Shown here: positions 53,178 to 62,023 of the stretch, piece by piece
How the letters are laid out: each line of letters opens with the position of its first letter
Numbering within the stretch: the first letter of the stretch is position 1
From: Beijerinckiaceae bacterium
GTDB lineage: Bacteria > Pseudomonadota > Alphaproteobacteria > Rhizobiales > Beijerinckiaceae
Direction of reading: 5' to 3'
DNA length: 64,000 bases
Assembly (NCBI GenBank): GCA_027531565.1
Contig: JAPZSB010000007.1
Location: forward strand, 372,001-436,000
The notes under the pieces: model-generated
The model's input: the letters and a program-made list of their open reading frames with translations, nothing else
Databases searched by the model: none
Told to the model about the DNA's origin: nothing
Position numbers and translations under genes: made by a program

Positions 53178-54389
53178 ATGCTCGAATACGTGATCATGGA
53201 ATGGGGGAGCGCTGCCCTGCGCTGGCTGCATGTCATTGCCGCCATGGCGTGGATCGGCTCCTCCTTCTTCTTCATGCATCTGGATGCGGGGTTGCGTCCG
53301 CATCCGGAGATCCCCGGCGGCAAGGGCGGCGCGGCCTGGCAGGTCCATGGCGGCGGCTTCTACGAGATGAAGAAATATCTCGTCGCACCGGCCAGCCTGC
53401 CGGCCGAACTGACCTGGCACAAATGGCAGAGCTACATGACGTGGCTCTCCGGCTTTTTCCTTCTGGGCTGGATCTATTACGCGCAGAGCTCGCTCTACCT
53501 CATCGATCCGGCCGTGCGCGTCCTGAGCCCGGCGGCGGCGGCGGGAATCGGCATCGGCTCGCTGCTGGCGGGCTGGATTGTCTATGACCTGCTGTGCAAG
53601 TCGCCCCTCGGCCGGAACGAGACCCTGCTGGCCGTGCTGGGCTTCGGTTTCGTGGTGGCGATGAGCGCCTTCTACGCGCAGGTCTTTTCCGGCCGCGGCG
53701 CGCTGATCCATACCGGTGCCCTGATGGCGACGGTGATGAGCGGCAACGTGTTCCGGATCATCATCCCCAACCAGAAGAAGGTGATCGCCTCGCTGATGGC
53801 GGGCGAGGCGCCGGACCCGGCCCTCGGCAAGCAGGCGAAGCAGCGTTCGGTGCACAACAATTACCTGACGCTGCCTGTCGTCTTCCTGATGATCTCGAAC
53901 CATTACCCGCTCGCCCATACCGGGGCGGTGCTTCCGCTCTTCGTCGCGCTGATCACCTTTGCCGGGGCGGTGATCCGGCATTTCTTCAATGGCTGGCATG
54001 CCGATCATGCAAAGGCGCCGTGGTGGTGCTGGATCGCCGCCCTGATCGCGCTCGGCGCGGCCATGCTGCTGTCCTGGCAGGCGGCGCCGGGCCGGCAATC
54101 ATGGCTGGCCGCGGAACGGCAGGTGTCGGCGGCGAACCCGGCGCTGACCGAGCAGGCGATCCAGATCGTGCAGGGTCGCTGCTCGATGTGCCATGCCGAG
54201 CAACCGGTCTGGGACGGGATCTCCGCCCCGCCCAAGGGCGTGCGGCTGGCCGAGGAGGCCGATATCCGCCGCGAGGCCAGGGCGATCGGCTTGCACGCGG
54301 TCCTGACCCATGCGATGCCGCCAAACAACATCACCGAAATCACGCCCGAGGAGCGCGCTGCCCTCGCGCTCTGGCTGACCCGCCGGTAA
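53178..54389 (+). CDS. puuD: Membrane urate hydroxylase with cytochrome c domain
   Basis: Oxidises urate to 5-hydroxyisourate, passing electrons to its own cytochrome c domain instead of making hydrogen peroxide. The 403-residue protein has about eight membrane helices (ALRWLHVIAAMAWIGSSFFFMHLD at the N-terminus) and a C-terminal cytochrome c with C335-S-M-C-H339 and the axial Met probably in HAMPPNN. Matches the alphaproteobacterial PuuD family. Other steps (HIU hydrolase, OHCU decarboxylase, allantoinase) are not in the window. Confidence 0.93.
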   Translation: MLEYVIMEWGSAALRWLHVIAAMAWIGSSFFFMHLDAGLRPHPEIPGGKGGAAWQVHGGGFYEMKKYLVAPASLPAELTWHKWQSYMTWLSGFFLLGWIYYAQSSLYLIDPAVRVLSPAAAAGIGIGSLLAGWIVYDLLCKSPLGRNETLLAVLGFGFVVAMSAFYAQVFSGRGALIHTGALMATVMSGNVFRIIIPNQKKVIASLMAGEAPDPALGKQAKQRSVHNNYLTLPVVFLMISNHYPLAHTGAVLPLFVALITFAGAVIRHFFNGWHADHAKAPWWCWIAALIALGAAMLLSWQAAPGRQSWLAAERQVSAANPALTEQAIQIVQGRCSMCHAEQPVWDGISAPPKGVRLAEEADIRREARAIGLHAVLTHAMPPNNITEITPEERAALALWLTRR

Positions 54390-54416
54390 CCCGGCCCCCT
54401 GCCACGGAATTCCGCC

Positions 54417-55667
54417 ATGACCCGCCCCAACCTGCCCGCCACGACCCGGATGATGGAGCGGCTCGACGCGCTCGCCCTCGTCACCGACGAGCCGGGCAAG
54501 ATCACCCGCCTCTACCTGTCGGATGCGCATCGCCGGGCGATCGATCTCGTCTCCGGCTGGTTCCGCGAGGCGGGGCTCGCCCCGGCGGTCGATGCGGCGG
54601 GCAATATCCATGCCCGGTTCGAGGGGCGCGAGCCGGGCCTGCCGGCGCTGATCATCGCCTCGCATATCGATACGGTCCGGGATGCGGGCCGGTATGATGG
54701 CAATCTCGGCGTTCTCGCAGGGCTGGCGGTGGTCGAGGAACTCGCCCGGCTCAACGAAAGGCTGCCCTTCGCCGTCGAGGTCATCGCCTTCGGCGATGAA
54801 GAGGGTGTTCGCTTCCCGCAGACGCTGACGGGCTCGCGCGCTGTTGCCGGGCGGTTCGACCTGTCGGCGCTGGACGGGCGCGACCGCGACGGTGTCTCGA
54901 TGCGCGAGGCGCTCACGGCGTTCGGGCTCGACCCCCAGGCAATTGCCTCGGTCGCCCGCAAGCCGGGTACGGTGATCGGCTATCTTGAACTGCATATCGA
55001 GCAGGGCCCGGTGCTGGAGGCGGCGGACGAGCCGCTCGGCATCGTGACCTCGATCGCCTCGATCCAGCGCTTCACGGCGACGGTTACCGGCGAGGCCGGG
55101 CATGCCGGCACCGTGCCGATGCCCTACCGGAAGGATGCTCTGGCGGCCGTGGCGGAGATGGTGCTGGCCGTCGAGCGCGAGGCCCGCATCGCGCCGGGCC
55201 TTGTCGGCACGGTCGGCCGGATCGAGGCCTCGCCCGGCGCGATCAATGTCATTCCCGGCAGCGTGACCTTCACGCTCGATCTCCGGGCGCCGGATGATGC
55301 CGCCCGCCATGCGCTGGTGGCGCGGGTGCGCGCGGCTGTGGAGGAGATTGCCGGTCGACGCGGCGTGACCTTGGCGCTCGAGGCCGGCTACGAGGAGCAG
55401 GCGACGCCCTGCCACCCGGCCATCCAGGAGGCACTGGCGAAAGCGATCGAATCGCTCGGCCACAAGCCGCTTCGCCTGCTCTCCGGCGCCGGGCATGACG
55501 CCATGGCTTTCGAGGCGCTCTGTCCGATGGGCATGCTGTTCCTGCGCTGCAAGGGCGGCATCAGCCATAACCCGCTGGAATCGATCACCGAATCAGATGC
55601 CGATGTTGCTCTCGCGGCGATGCTCGCCTTCGTCCGCACGCTGGATCCCGCCGCCTTGGCCAGCTGA
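54417..55667 (+). CDS. Allantoate amidohydrolase / M20 carbamoylase family enzyme
   Basis: Metal-dependent hydrolase of 416 residues, subfamily of N-carbamoyl-amino-acid hydrolases and allantoate amidohydrolases. Zinc ligands are visible in ASHIDTVRDAGRYDGNLG, the metal-bridging Glu in GDEEGVRF, ELHIEQGP and the late GAGHDAMAFEALCPMGMLFLRCKGGISHNPLE. Placed 27 bp after puuD, allantoate (from urate) is the likely substrate: allantoate to ureidoglycine, CO2 and ammonia. Ureidopropionase activity cannot be excluded. Confidence 0.88.
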   Translation: MTRPNLPATTRMMERLDALALVTDEPGKITRLYLSDAHRRAIDLVSGWFREAGLAPAVDAAGNIHARFEGREPGLPALIIASHIDTVRDAGRYDGNLGVLAGLAVVEELARLNERLPFAVEVIAFGDEEGVRFPQTLTGSRAVAGRFDLSALDGRDRDGVSMREALTAFGLDPQAIASVARKPGTVIGYLELHIEQGPVLEAADEPLGIVTSIASIQRFTATVTGEAGHAGTVPMPYRKDALAAVAEMVLAVEREARIAPGLVGTVGRIEASPGAINVIPGSVTFTLDLRAPDDAARHALVARVRAAVEEIAGRRGVTLALEAGYEEQATPCHPAIQEALAKAIESLGHKPLRLLSGAGHDAMAFEALCPMGMLFLRCKGGISHNPLESITESDADVALAAMLAFVRTLDPAALAS

Positions 55668-55678
55668 GCGCCGGCAGC

Positions 55679-55702
55679 AAAAAGGGCGCCCGCGGCGCCC
55701 TT
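55679..55702 (-). terminator. Rho-independent terminator of the cytochrome c gene
   Basis: Perfect 9-bp stem AAGGGCGCC / GGCGCCCTT (55682-55690 with 55694-55702, loop CGC), with TTTTT on the minus strand. It lies 33 bp past the stop of the gene at 55736-56119 and 12 bp past the convergent amidohydrolase stop. Confidence 0.87.
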
Positions 55703-55735
55703 CGCAATGCCGGTCGGCCAGGGCCGGATCCAGCC

Positions 55736-56119
55736 TTACTTCGCCTTGCCGTCGGCGCCGAACGTCTTGAGATAGGCGATGAGATTGGCGATGCGGGTCT
55801 CGTCCTTGAGGCCGGCATAGACCATCTTCGTGCCCGGCATCTGGCCCTTCGGGTCCTTGATGTAGGTGGTGAAGGTGGCCTCGTCCCAGACCTTGCCGGA
55901 ATTCTTGTTCGCGTCGGAATAATTGTACCCCTCGACCGAACCCGCCTTGCGACCGATCAGACCGTTGAGCTGCGGGCCGACGCCGTTCCGGGCGCCTTCG
56001 CCCACGGCATGGCAGGCGCGGCACTGGCCGAAGACCGACTTGCCGGCTTCCGCATCCTGGGCCATGGCCGGAGCAAGGCTGGCAACAGTGAGGGCCAGGA
56101 TGGCGATCGAGCGATTCAT
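55736..56119 (-). CDS. Soluble cytochrome c (c2-like, class I)
   Basis: A 127-residue periplasmic electron carrier: signal peptide MNRSIAILALTVASLAPAMA, heme motif C-R-A-C-H (in GQCRACHAVG), axial Met in PGTKMVY, GYNYSDANKNSG and the C-terminal helix LIAYLKTF. The start is the ATG at 56119, since it opens the signal peptide. Convergent with the purine degradation genes; a soluble acceptor for PuuD's cytochrome domain is a reasonable guess, not shown. Confidence 0.93.
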   Translation of the reverse strand: MNRSIAILALTVASLAPAMAQDAEAGKSVFGQCRACHAVGEGARNGVGPQLNGLIGRKAGSVEGYNYSDANKNSGKVWDEATFTTYIKDPKGQMPGTKMVYAGLKDETRIANLIAYLKTFGADGKAK

Positions 56120-56203
56120 TGCATTCCCCTTTTTGAATGTTTGAAAAGGGAAATATGCCAAAACCGGTCTGAGCGCAAGCTGAACCGGCGCGTCAGATTG
56201 GCG

Positions 56204-57115
56204 TCAGGCGGGGAGAACCAGTCCCTGGTCCCAGCTCGGAACAGGGCCGTAGAGGTCGAGCAGGAAATCGATGAAGACCCGCGTCCGCTGCGGCAGGTGG
56301 CGGCGCGAGGGATAGACCGCGTAGATGGCGACGCGATGGCTGGCCCGGTAGCGCGGCAGCACCGGGATGAGGTTGCCTGCGCGCAATTCGGGCCCGACAT
56401 CCCAGGTCGAGCGGAGCGCGACGCCCAGGCCGGCGATCACGGCCTCGCGAATCACCTCGCTGGAATTGGTGGCGACGCGGCTGGCCACCGGCACGGAGAC
56501 GGGGCCTTCCGGGCCTTCGAGGCGCCAGTGATCGGCATTGTGGACCAGCAAGGCGTGCCGGGCGAGATCGGCCAGCGTCTCCGGTCGGCCGTGCCGGGCG
56601 AGATAGGACGGCGCGGCGCAGAGCACGCGATGGTTCGGCGCGAGCTTGCGCGCGACGAGGCTCGTATCCTGCAGGTCGGCGATGCGGATCGCGACGTCGA
56701 ACCCGTCGCCGACCACATCGACGAAGGAATCCGAGAGCGAGAGATCGAGCGAGATGTCGGGGTAGCGCTCGAGGAAGCGCACGAGATGCGGCGCCACATG
56801 CAGCCGGCCGAAGGTGGTCGGCGCGGAAACGCGCAGCGGGCCGCGGGCCAGCATGGCGCGCTGGGATACCCAGTTCTCCGCCTCCTCCACCGAGGCGAGG
56901 ATGGCGAGGACGCGTTCGTGGAAGCCACGGCCGGCTTCCGTCAGCGCGATCTGGCGCGTCGTGCGCTGAAGAAGCCGGGTGCCGAGCCGCTCCTCCAGCC
57001 GCTTGATGCGCTTCGAGATCACCGGCGGCGACAGGCCGAGATCGCGCGCGGCCTGCGACATCGAGCCGGTGGCAGCGACGCGCGCGAAAATATCGAGATC
57101 ACCCAACCTGTCCAT
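56204..57115 (-). CDS. LysR-family regulator (CrgA-like), divergent from glc operon
   Basis: A 303-residue regulator: HTH GSMSQAARDLGLSPPVISKRIKRLEERLG (residues ~15-45) then effector domain with SLDLSLSDSFVDVVGDGFDVAIRI. The CrgA/DntR-type sequence differs from the LrhA-like regulator at 12.8 kb. It is transcribed away from glcD over a 174-bp gap, so it may control glycolate oxidation. GlcC of E. coli is GntR-type, so this would be a different control. Confidence 0.93.
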   Translation of the reverse strand: MDRLGDLDIFARVAATGSMSQAARDLGLSPPVISKRIKRLEERLGTRLLQRTTRQIALTEAGRGFHERVLAILASVEEAENWVSQRAMLARGPLRVSAPTTFGRLHVAPHLVRFLERYPDISLDLSLSDSFVDVVGDGFDVAIRIADLQDTSLVARKLAPNHRVLCAAPSYLARHGRPETLADLARHALLVHNADHWRLEGPEGPVSVPVASRVATNSSEVIREAVIAGLGVALRSTWDVGPELRAGNLIPVLPRYRASHRVAIYAVYPSRRHLPQRTRVFIDFLLDLYGPVPSWDQGLVLPA

Positions 57116-57226
57116 GCGGAAACAAATAGCGCGATCCATTCGATTCCGGAACAGATGCCATGCGGAATCGGGGGTGCTGTCCCCGCCTTCCGGCTGCGCT
57201 AGCATTAGGATCGTTCCAAGGCCTCT

Positions 57227-57243
57227 GATAGAAGAGCGCTATC
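57227..57243. promoter_or_regulatory. Dyad in the glcD upstream region
   Basis: GATAG-N7-CTATC (extended to TGATAG/CTATCA at 57226-57244) lies 46 bp upstream of the glcD ATG. It may be an operator; the divergent LysR is the obvious candidate, though the spacing is not T-N11-A. Confidence 0.35.
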
Positions 57244-57289
57244 AAGGAAATGGAGCCGGAGACCGGCCGTTGTTCTGGGGAGATGAAGC

Positions 57290-58723
57290 ATGGGCGCCAT
57301 TGCCTTTCCGACGCCACAGGCGGGGATCCTGGCCCGCCGCGAGAGCATCCTCGCCGGCCTTGCCGCCCTGCTGCCGCCCGAATGCCTGATCACCAGCGAG
57401 GATGAGCGCCGCGCCTACGAGACGGACGCCTTCACCGCCTATCGCCGCGTGCCGATGGCCGTGGCCCTGCCGCGCAACACGGCGGAGGTTTCGGCGGTGC
57501 TCGCCTATTGCCATGCCGAGGGCGTGCCCGTGGTGCCGCGCGGCGCGGGAACCAGCCTAGCCGGCGGGGCGATCCCCCAGGAAGATGCGGTGGTGATCGG
57601 CGTCTCGAAGATGAACCGGATCCTCGAGATCGACTATGCCAACCGCTTCGCCCGTGTCGAGGCGGGGGTGACCAACCTCGCCATCACCAACACGGTGTCG
57701 GCGGAGGGCTTCTTCTACGCGCCGGATCCGTCGAGCCAGCTCGCCTGCACGATCGGCGGGAATATCGGCATGAATTCCGGCGGCGCGCATTGCCTGAAAT
57801 ACGGCGTGACCACGAACAACATCCTCGGCGTGACGCTGGTGCTGGTCGATGGCACCGTGGTCGAGATCGGCGGTGCGGCGATGGATGCGCCGGGCTATGA
57901 CCTGCTCGGCCTCGTCTGCGGTTCGGAGGGTCAGCTCGGCATCATCACCGAGGCGACCGTCCGCATCCTGCGGATGGCGGAAGGCGCGCGGCCGGTGCTG
58001 TTCGGCTTCCCGACCAGCGAGCAGGCGGGCGAGGCCGTGGCGGCGATCATCGCGGCGGGCATTGTGCCGGTGGCGATGGAATTCATGGACAAGCCGGCCA
58101 TCGAGATCTGCGAGGCCTTCGCCAAGGCGGGCTATCCGATGGATGTCGAGGCCTTGCTGATCATCGAGGTGGAAGGCTCCGACAGCGAGATGGATGCCAC
58201 GCTCGCGCGGATCGTCGCGATCGCCCGCGAGCATGGCGTGAAGACGGTGCGGGAGTCGAAATCGGCCATGGAGACGGCGGCGATCTGGAAGGGCCGCAAG
58301 AGCGCGTTCGGCGCCACGGGTCGCATTGCCGACTATATCTGCATGGACGGGACGATCCCGACGGGGCAGCTCCCTTACGTGCTGCGGCGGATCGACGAGA
58401 TCGTGAAGCATTACGGGCTGCGCGTGGCCAATGTCTTCCATGCGGGGGATGGCAACCTGCATCCGCTGATCCTCTACAATGTCAATGATCCGGGCGAGGC
58501 CGAGAAGGCCGAGGAGGCCGGCAACGACATCCTCAAGCTCTGTGTCGAGGTGGGCGGTTGCCTCACCGGCGAGCATGGCGTCGGCATCGAGAAGCGCGAC
58601 CTGATGCACCACCAGTTCAACCGGGTCGATCTCCAGCAGCAGCTGCGCGTCCGCGCGGCCTTCGATGCGCAATGGATCCTGAACCCGGCCAAGGTGTTCC
58701 CGCTTGACGGGAGGGCGGCATGA
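57290..58723 (+). CDS. glcD: Glycolate oxidase subunit GlcD (FAD-linked oxidase)
   Basis: FAD-binding catalytic subunit that oxidises glycolate to glyoxylate at the membrane with GlcE and GlcF. 477 residues: PCMH FAD domain (VVPRGAGTSLAGGAIP, APDPSSQLACTIGGNIGMNSGGAH) and C-terminal domain with GDGNLHPLIL and GCLTGEHGVGIEKR. D-lactate dehydrogenases of the same family are alternatives, but the glcDEF arrangement fixes the call. ATGA coupling to glcE. Confidence 0.95.
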   Translation: MGAIAFPTPQAGILARRESILAGLAALLPPECLITSEDERRAYETDAFTAYRRVPMAVALPRNTAEVSAVLAYCHAEGVPVVPRGAGTSLAGGAIPQEDAVVIGVSKMNRILEIDYANRFARVEAGVTNLAITNTVSAEGFFYAPDPSSQLACTIGGNIGMNSGGAHCLKYGVTTNNILGVTLVLVDGTVVEIGGAAMDAPGYDLLGLVCGSEGQLGIITEATVRILRMAEGARPVLFGFPTSEQAGEAVAAIIAAGIVPVAMEFMDKPAIEICEAFAKAGYPMDVEALLIIEVEGSDSEMDATLARIVAIAREHGVKTVRESKSAMETAAIWKGRKSAFGATGRIADYICMDGTIPTGQLPYVLRRIDEIVKHYGLRVANVFHAGDGNLHPLILYNVNDPGEAEKAEEAGNDILKLCVEVGGCLTGEHGVGIEKRDLMHHQFNRVDLQQQLRVRAAFDAQWILNPAKVFPLDGRAA

Positions 58724-59907
58724 TCGTGGTGCGGCGCCCGCAGGACGAGGAAGAACTGGCCAGCCTCGTGCGTGAGGCCAGCGGGCATGGCGCGCCGCTG
58801 GCGATCGAGGGCGGCGGCACGCGCAAGGGGCTTGGCCGGCCGGTCAATGCCGGGATCACCGTCTCGGTGGGCGGGCTCCATGGCATCACCCTCTACGAAC
58901 CGGCGGAGATGGTGATCGGTGCGCGGGCCGGCACCCCGCTGGCCGGGATCGAGGCGGCGCTGGCGGAGAAGGGGCAGATGCTCGGCTTCGAGCCGCCGGA
59001 TTTCCGGCGCCTCTACGGCACGGAGGGCGCGCCGACCATCGGCGCGGTGGCGGCAGGCAACCTGTCGGGATCACGCCGCCTCTGGGGCGGCGCATGCCGC
59101 GACAGCCTGATCGGCGTGCGCTTCGTCAACGGCCTCGGCGAGATCGTCAAATCCGGCGGGCGGGTGATGAAGAACGTCACCGGGCTTGACCTCGTGAAGC
59201 TGCAATCCGGCGCGTGGGGCACGCTCGGCGTGCTGACCGAGGTGACCTTCAAGGTCGTGCCGAGGCCGGAAGTGACGCTGACGCTCGTGATCGAGGGCCT
59301 GCCGGAGGCCCGCGCCATCGAGGCGATGAGCGCGGCCGTCGGTTCGCCCTTCGAAATCACCGGCGCGGCGCATCTGCCGGCCATGGCTGGCGCGCCCGCG
59401 CGGACGCTGCTGCGCATCGAGGGATTCGCCTTCTCGGTCGAGTACCGGGCCGGCGCGCTGGCGGAACAGCTCAAGGGTGTCGGGGCGTTGGGCCGGCTGG
59501 AGGCGGCAGAGGCCGATGCGCTCTGGCGCGATGTGTCCGACGGCGCGATGCTGTCCGAACCGCGGGACCGCGCGGTCTGGCGGCTCTCGGTCAAGCCGGG
59601 CGCGGCCGCCGGCGCGGTGGCCGCCATCCGGGCGAGCCGCGATGTCACCGCCCTCTATGACTGGGCGGGTGGCCTTGTCTGGCTGGCCACGCCGGAAACC
59701 GGCGATGCCGGAGCCGAGATCATCCGCCAGGCGGCGCGCCAGGCCAGCGGCTATGCCACGCTGATGCGCGGTTCGGAGGCCTTGCGCGCCCGGGTGCCGG
59801 TCTTCGAACCGGAACCGGCGCCGATCGCCGCGTTGAGCCGGCGGATCAAGGCCAGTTTCGACCCTGCAGGCCTGCTCAATCCGGGGAAGATGCATGCCGG
59901 CATCTGA
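58720..59907 (+). CDS. glcE: Glycolate oxidase FAD-binding subunit GlcE
   Basis: Second FAD-type subunit of glycolate oxidase, 395 residues. [15 protein letters not shown] is the PCMH FAD motif; [46 protein letters not shown] is typical of GlcE. The start overlaps glcD (ATGA) and its end overlaps the start of the DUF2585 gene by 14 bp. Confidence 0.94.
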   Translation: MIVVRRPQDEEELASLVREASGHGAPLAIEGGGTRKGLGRPVNAGITVSVGGLHGITLYEPAEMVIGARAGTPLAGIEAALAEKGQMLGFEPPDFRRLYGTEGAPTIGAVAAGNLSGSRRLWGGACRDSLIGVRFVNGLGEIVKSGGRVMKNVTGLDLVKLQSGAWGTLGVLTEVTFKVVPRPEVTLTLVIEGLPEARAIEAMSAAVGSPFEITGAAHLPAMAGAPARTLLRIEGFAFSVEYRAGALAEQLKGVGALGRLEAAEADALWRDVSDGAMLSEPRDRAVWRLSVKPGAAAGAVAAIRASRDVTALYDWAGGLVWLATPETGDAGAEIIRQAARQASGYATLMRGSEALRARVPVFEPEPAPIAALSRRIKASFDPAGLLNPGKMHAGI

Positions 59908-60514
59908 CGTGATGGCGACGGGGCGTGACGGCTGGTCGGAACGGGGGCCGAGCCTCGCGCAGGGGCTCCTGCTGGCCGGCGGAATTCTCCTCCTGGCCTG
60001 CCTCGTCCTGCTCTGGATGGGCCGGCTGCCGATCTGCAAATGCGGGACGATCAAGCTCTGGCACGGCGTGGTCGCCTCGTCTGAGAATTCGCAGCATCTG
60101 AGCGACTGGTACACGCCGAGCCACATCATCCACGGGTTCCTGTTCTATGGCCTGTTCCGGCTGCTGCGGCAGGCGGGCCTGCCGATCAGCCTCGGCCTTG
60201 CGCTGGTGCTCGCCATGATGCTGGAGGCGAGCTGGGAAGTGGCGGAAAACACCGAGGCTGTGATCAACCGCTATCGCGAGGCCACGATCTCGCTCGACTA
60301 TTTCGGCGACAGCGTGCTGAATTCGGCAGCCGACATGCTGGCCATGACCGCCGGCTTTTTCCTCGCCCATGCGCTGCCGGCTGTTGTGACCGTTCTCGCC
60401 GGGCTGACGATGGAACTCGTCGTCGGCTGGCTGATCCGTGACAATCTCACCCTCAACATCATCATGCTGGTCTGGCCGATGGACTGGATCAAGGCCTGGC
60501 AGGCAGGAGCCTGA
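59894..60514 (+). CDS. DUF2585 (UPF0314) membrane protein within the glc operon
   Basis: A 206-residue inner-membrane protein with about five helices and the family core: [43 protein letters not shown], then [11 protein letters not shown] and [25 protein letters not shown]. The ICKCG Cys pair and several conserved His/Asp/Glu could bind a metal. The gene begins inside the end of glcE and stops 3 bp before glcF, so it is transcribed in the middle of the oxidase operon. Function unknown. Confidence 0.88.
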   Translation: MPASDVMATGRDGWSERGPSLAQGLLLAGGILLLACLVLLWMGRLPICKCGTIKLWHGVVASSENSQHLSDWYTPSHIIHGFLFYGLFRLLRQAGLPISLGLALVLAMMLEASWEVAENTEAVINRYREATISLDYFGDSVLNSAADMLAMTAGFFLAHALPAVVTVLAGLTMELVVGWLIRDNLTLNIIMLVWPMDWIKAWQAGA

Positions 60515-60517
60515 GAC

Positions 60518-61834
60518 ATGCAGACCAATTTCTCGCTCGCCGCTCTGGCCGATCCGGCGATGCAGGCCTCGGAGAAGATCCTCCGCACCTGCGTCCATTG
60601 CGGCTTCTGCACGGCCACCTGCCCGACCTATCTCGAACTCGGCGACGAGCTCGACAGCCCGCGCGGGCGCATCTACCTGATCAAGAAGATGTTCGAGCAG
60701 GGCGAACCGGCCAATGCGGAAGTGGTGCAGCATATCGACCGCTGCCTTTCGTGCCTGTCCTGCATGACCACATGCCCGTCCGGCGTGCATTACATGCATC
60801 TGGTTGACCATGCCCGCGCACATATCGAGGAGACCTATCGCCGGCCATGGCACCAGCGCTTCCTGCGCGAGGTGCTGGCACGCGTGCTGCCCTATCCGAA
60901 CCGCTTCCGCCTTGCCCTCGCTGCCGCGTGGCTCGGCAAGCCGTTCCGGCCGCTGGTGGCGAGGGTGCCGAAGATCGGCGGGCCGCTGGCAGCCATGCTG
61001 ACGCTGGCCCCCTCGCGCCCGGCCGGACGCTCGGCGATGGAGGGGCCGGCAACGTTCCCGCCGGCCGCGCCGAAGCGGGGCCGGGTGGCCTTGCTTTCGG
61101 GTTGCGCACAGCCCGTGCTCGCTCCGGAGATCAACGAGGCGACGATCCGCGTGCTCAACCGGCTGGGCGTCGAGGTGATCCTGCCCAAGGGCGAGGGATG
61201 CTGCGGCGCGCTGGTGCATCACATGGGCCGCGAGGCCGAGAGCCACGGACAGGCGGCGCGGCTGATCGACGCCTGGATGGCCGAGATCGAGGGCGAGGGG
61301 CTGGATGCCATCCTGATCACCGCTTCCGGTTGCGGCACCACGATCAAGGATTACGGATTCATGTTCCGCAACGACCCTGATTATGCCGAGAAGGCCGCGC
61401 GGGTCTCGGCCCTTGCCAAGGACATCACCGAATATCTCGCCGGGCTCGAGCTGGCGCCGGCACGCGAGACCGGGCTGACCATCGCCTATCATTCCGCCTG
61501 TTCGATGCAGCATGGCCAGAAGATCACCGATGCGCCGAAGAACGTCCTGAAGGCGCTGGGCTTCACGGTGAAGGATGTGCCGGAAGGGCATATCTGCTGC
61601 GGCTCGGCCGGCACCTACAACATGCTCCAGCCGGAGATTTCCGGCCGGCTCCGCGCCCGGAAGACGCGCAACATCGCCCGGCTGAAGCCGCAGGCGGTGG
61701 CGACCGGCAATCTCGGCTGCATCAGCCAGATCGGTCTCGGCTTTGCCGAACGGAACGAGGCCGTGCCGGTGGTTCACACGATCGAGCTGGTGGATTGGGC
61801 GCTCGGCGGCGAGAAGCCGGCCAAGCTGGGGTAA
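60518..61834 (+). CDS. glcF: Glycolate oxidase iron-sulfur subunit GlcF
   Basis: Electron-transfer subunit of 438 residues with two [4Fe-4S] motifs, CVHCGFCTATCP (residues ~27-38) and CLSCLSCMTTCP (~79-90), then two CCG domains: GCAQ-PVLAP with GCCGALVHHMG, and ACSMQHGQ with ICCGSAGTYN, the heterodisulfide-type cysteine clusters. It passes electrons from the flavins to the quinone pool. It ends the operon. Confidence 0.96.
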   Translation: MQTNFSLAALADPAMQASEKILRTCVHCGFCTATCPTYLELGDELDSPRGRIYLIKKMFEQGEPANAEVVQHIDRCLSCLSCMTTCPSGVHYMHLVDHARAHIEETYRRPWHQRFLREVLARVLPYPNRFRLALAAAWLGKPFRPLVARVPKIGGPLAAMLTLAPSRPAGRSAMEGPATFPPAAPKRGRVALLSGCAQPVLAPEINEATIRVLNRLGVEVILPKGEGCCGALVHHMGREAESHGQAARLIDAWMAEIEGEGLDAILITASGCGTTIKDYGFMFRNDPDYAEKAARVSALAKDITEYLAGLELAPARETGLTIAYHSACSMQHGQKITDAPKNVLKALGFTVKDVPEGHICCGSAGTYNMLQPEISGRLRARKTRNIARLKPQAVATGNLGCISQIGLGFAERNEAVPVVHTIELVDWALGGEKPAKLG

Positions 61835-61837
61835 GGC

Positions 61838-61988
61838 CCCCTCACCCGCCAAGGCTGCGCCTTGTCGGCCTCTCCCCGAGGGGGAGAGGTGGGAGGCCAG
61901 CTGGAATGGCGGCGATGGGAAAAAAGCGGCGGTAAGCTTTCCCTCTCCCCCCGCGGGGAGAGGGTGGCGCGAAGCGCCGGGTGAGGGG
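61838..61988. repeat. Cruciform intergenic repeat element with four inner hairpins
   Basis: Outer arms CCCCTCACCC (61838-61847) and GGGTGAGGGG (61979-61988) are complementary. Inside are hairpins at 61851-61863 (AAGGC-TGC-GCCTT), 61869-61889, 61941-61964 (ten-base arms) and 61966-61978 (GGCGC-GAA-GCGCC). The wording (CCTCTCCCC, GGGTGAGGGG) is that of palindromic intergenic repeats widespread in Hyphomicrobiales. No ORF is needed here. It also may end the glc transcript. Confidence 0.75.
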
Positions 61989-62023
61989 CGCCGCCCCGCA
62001 ATGACGAACGATCAATCGCCTCC

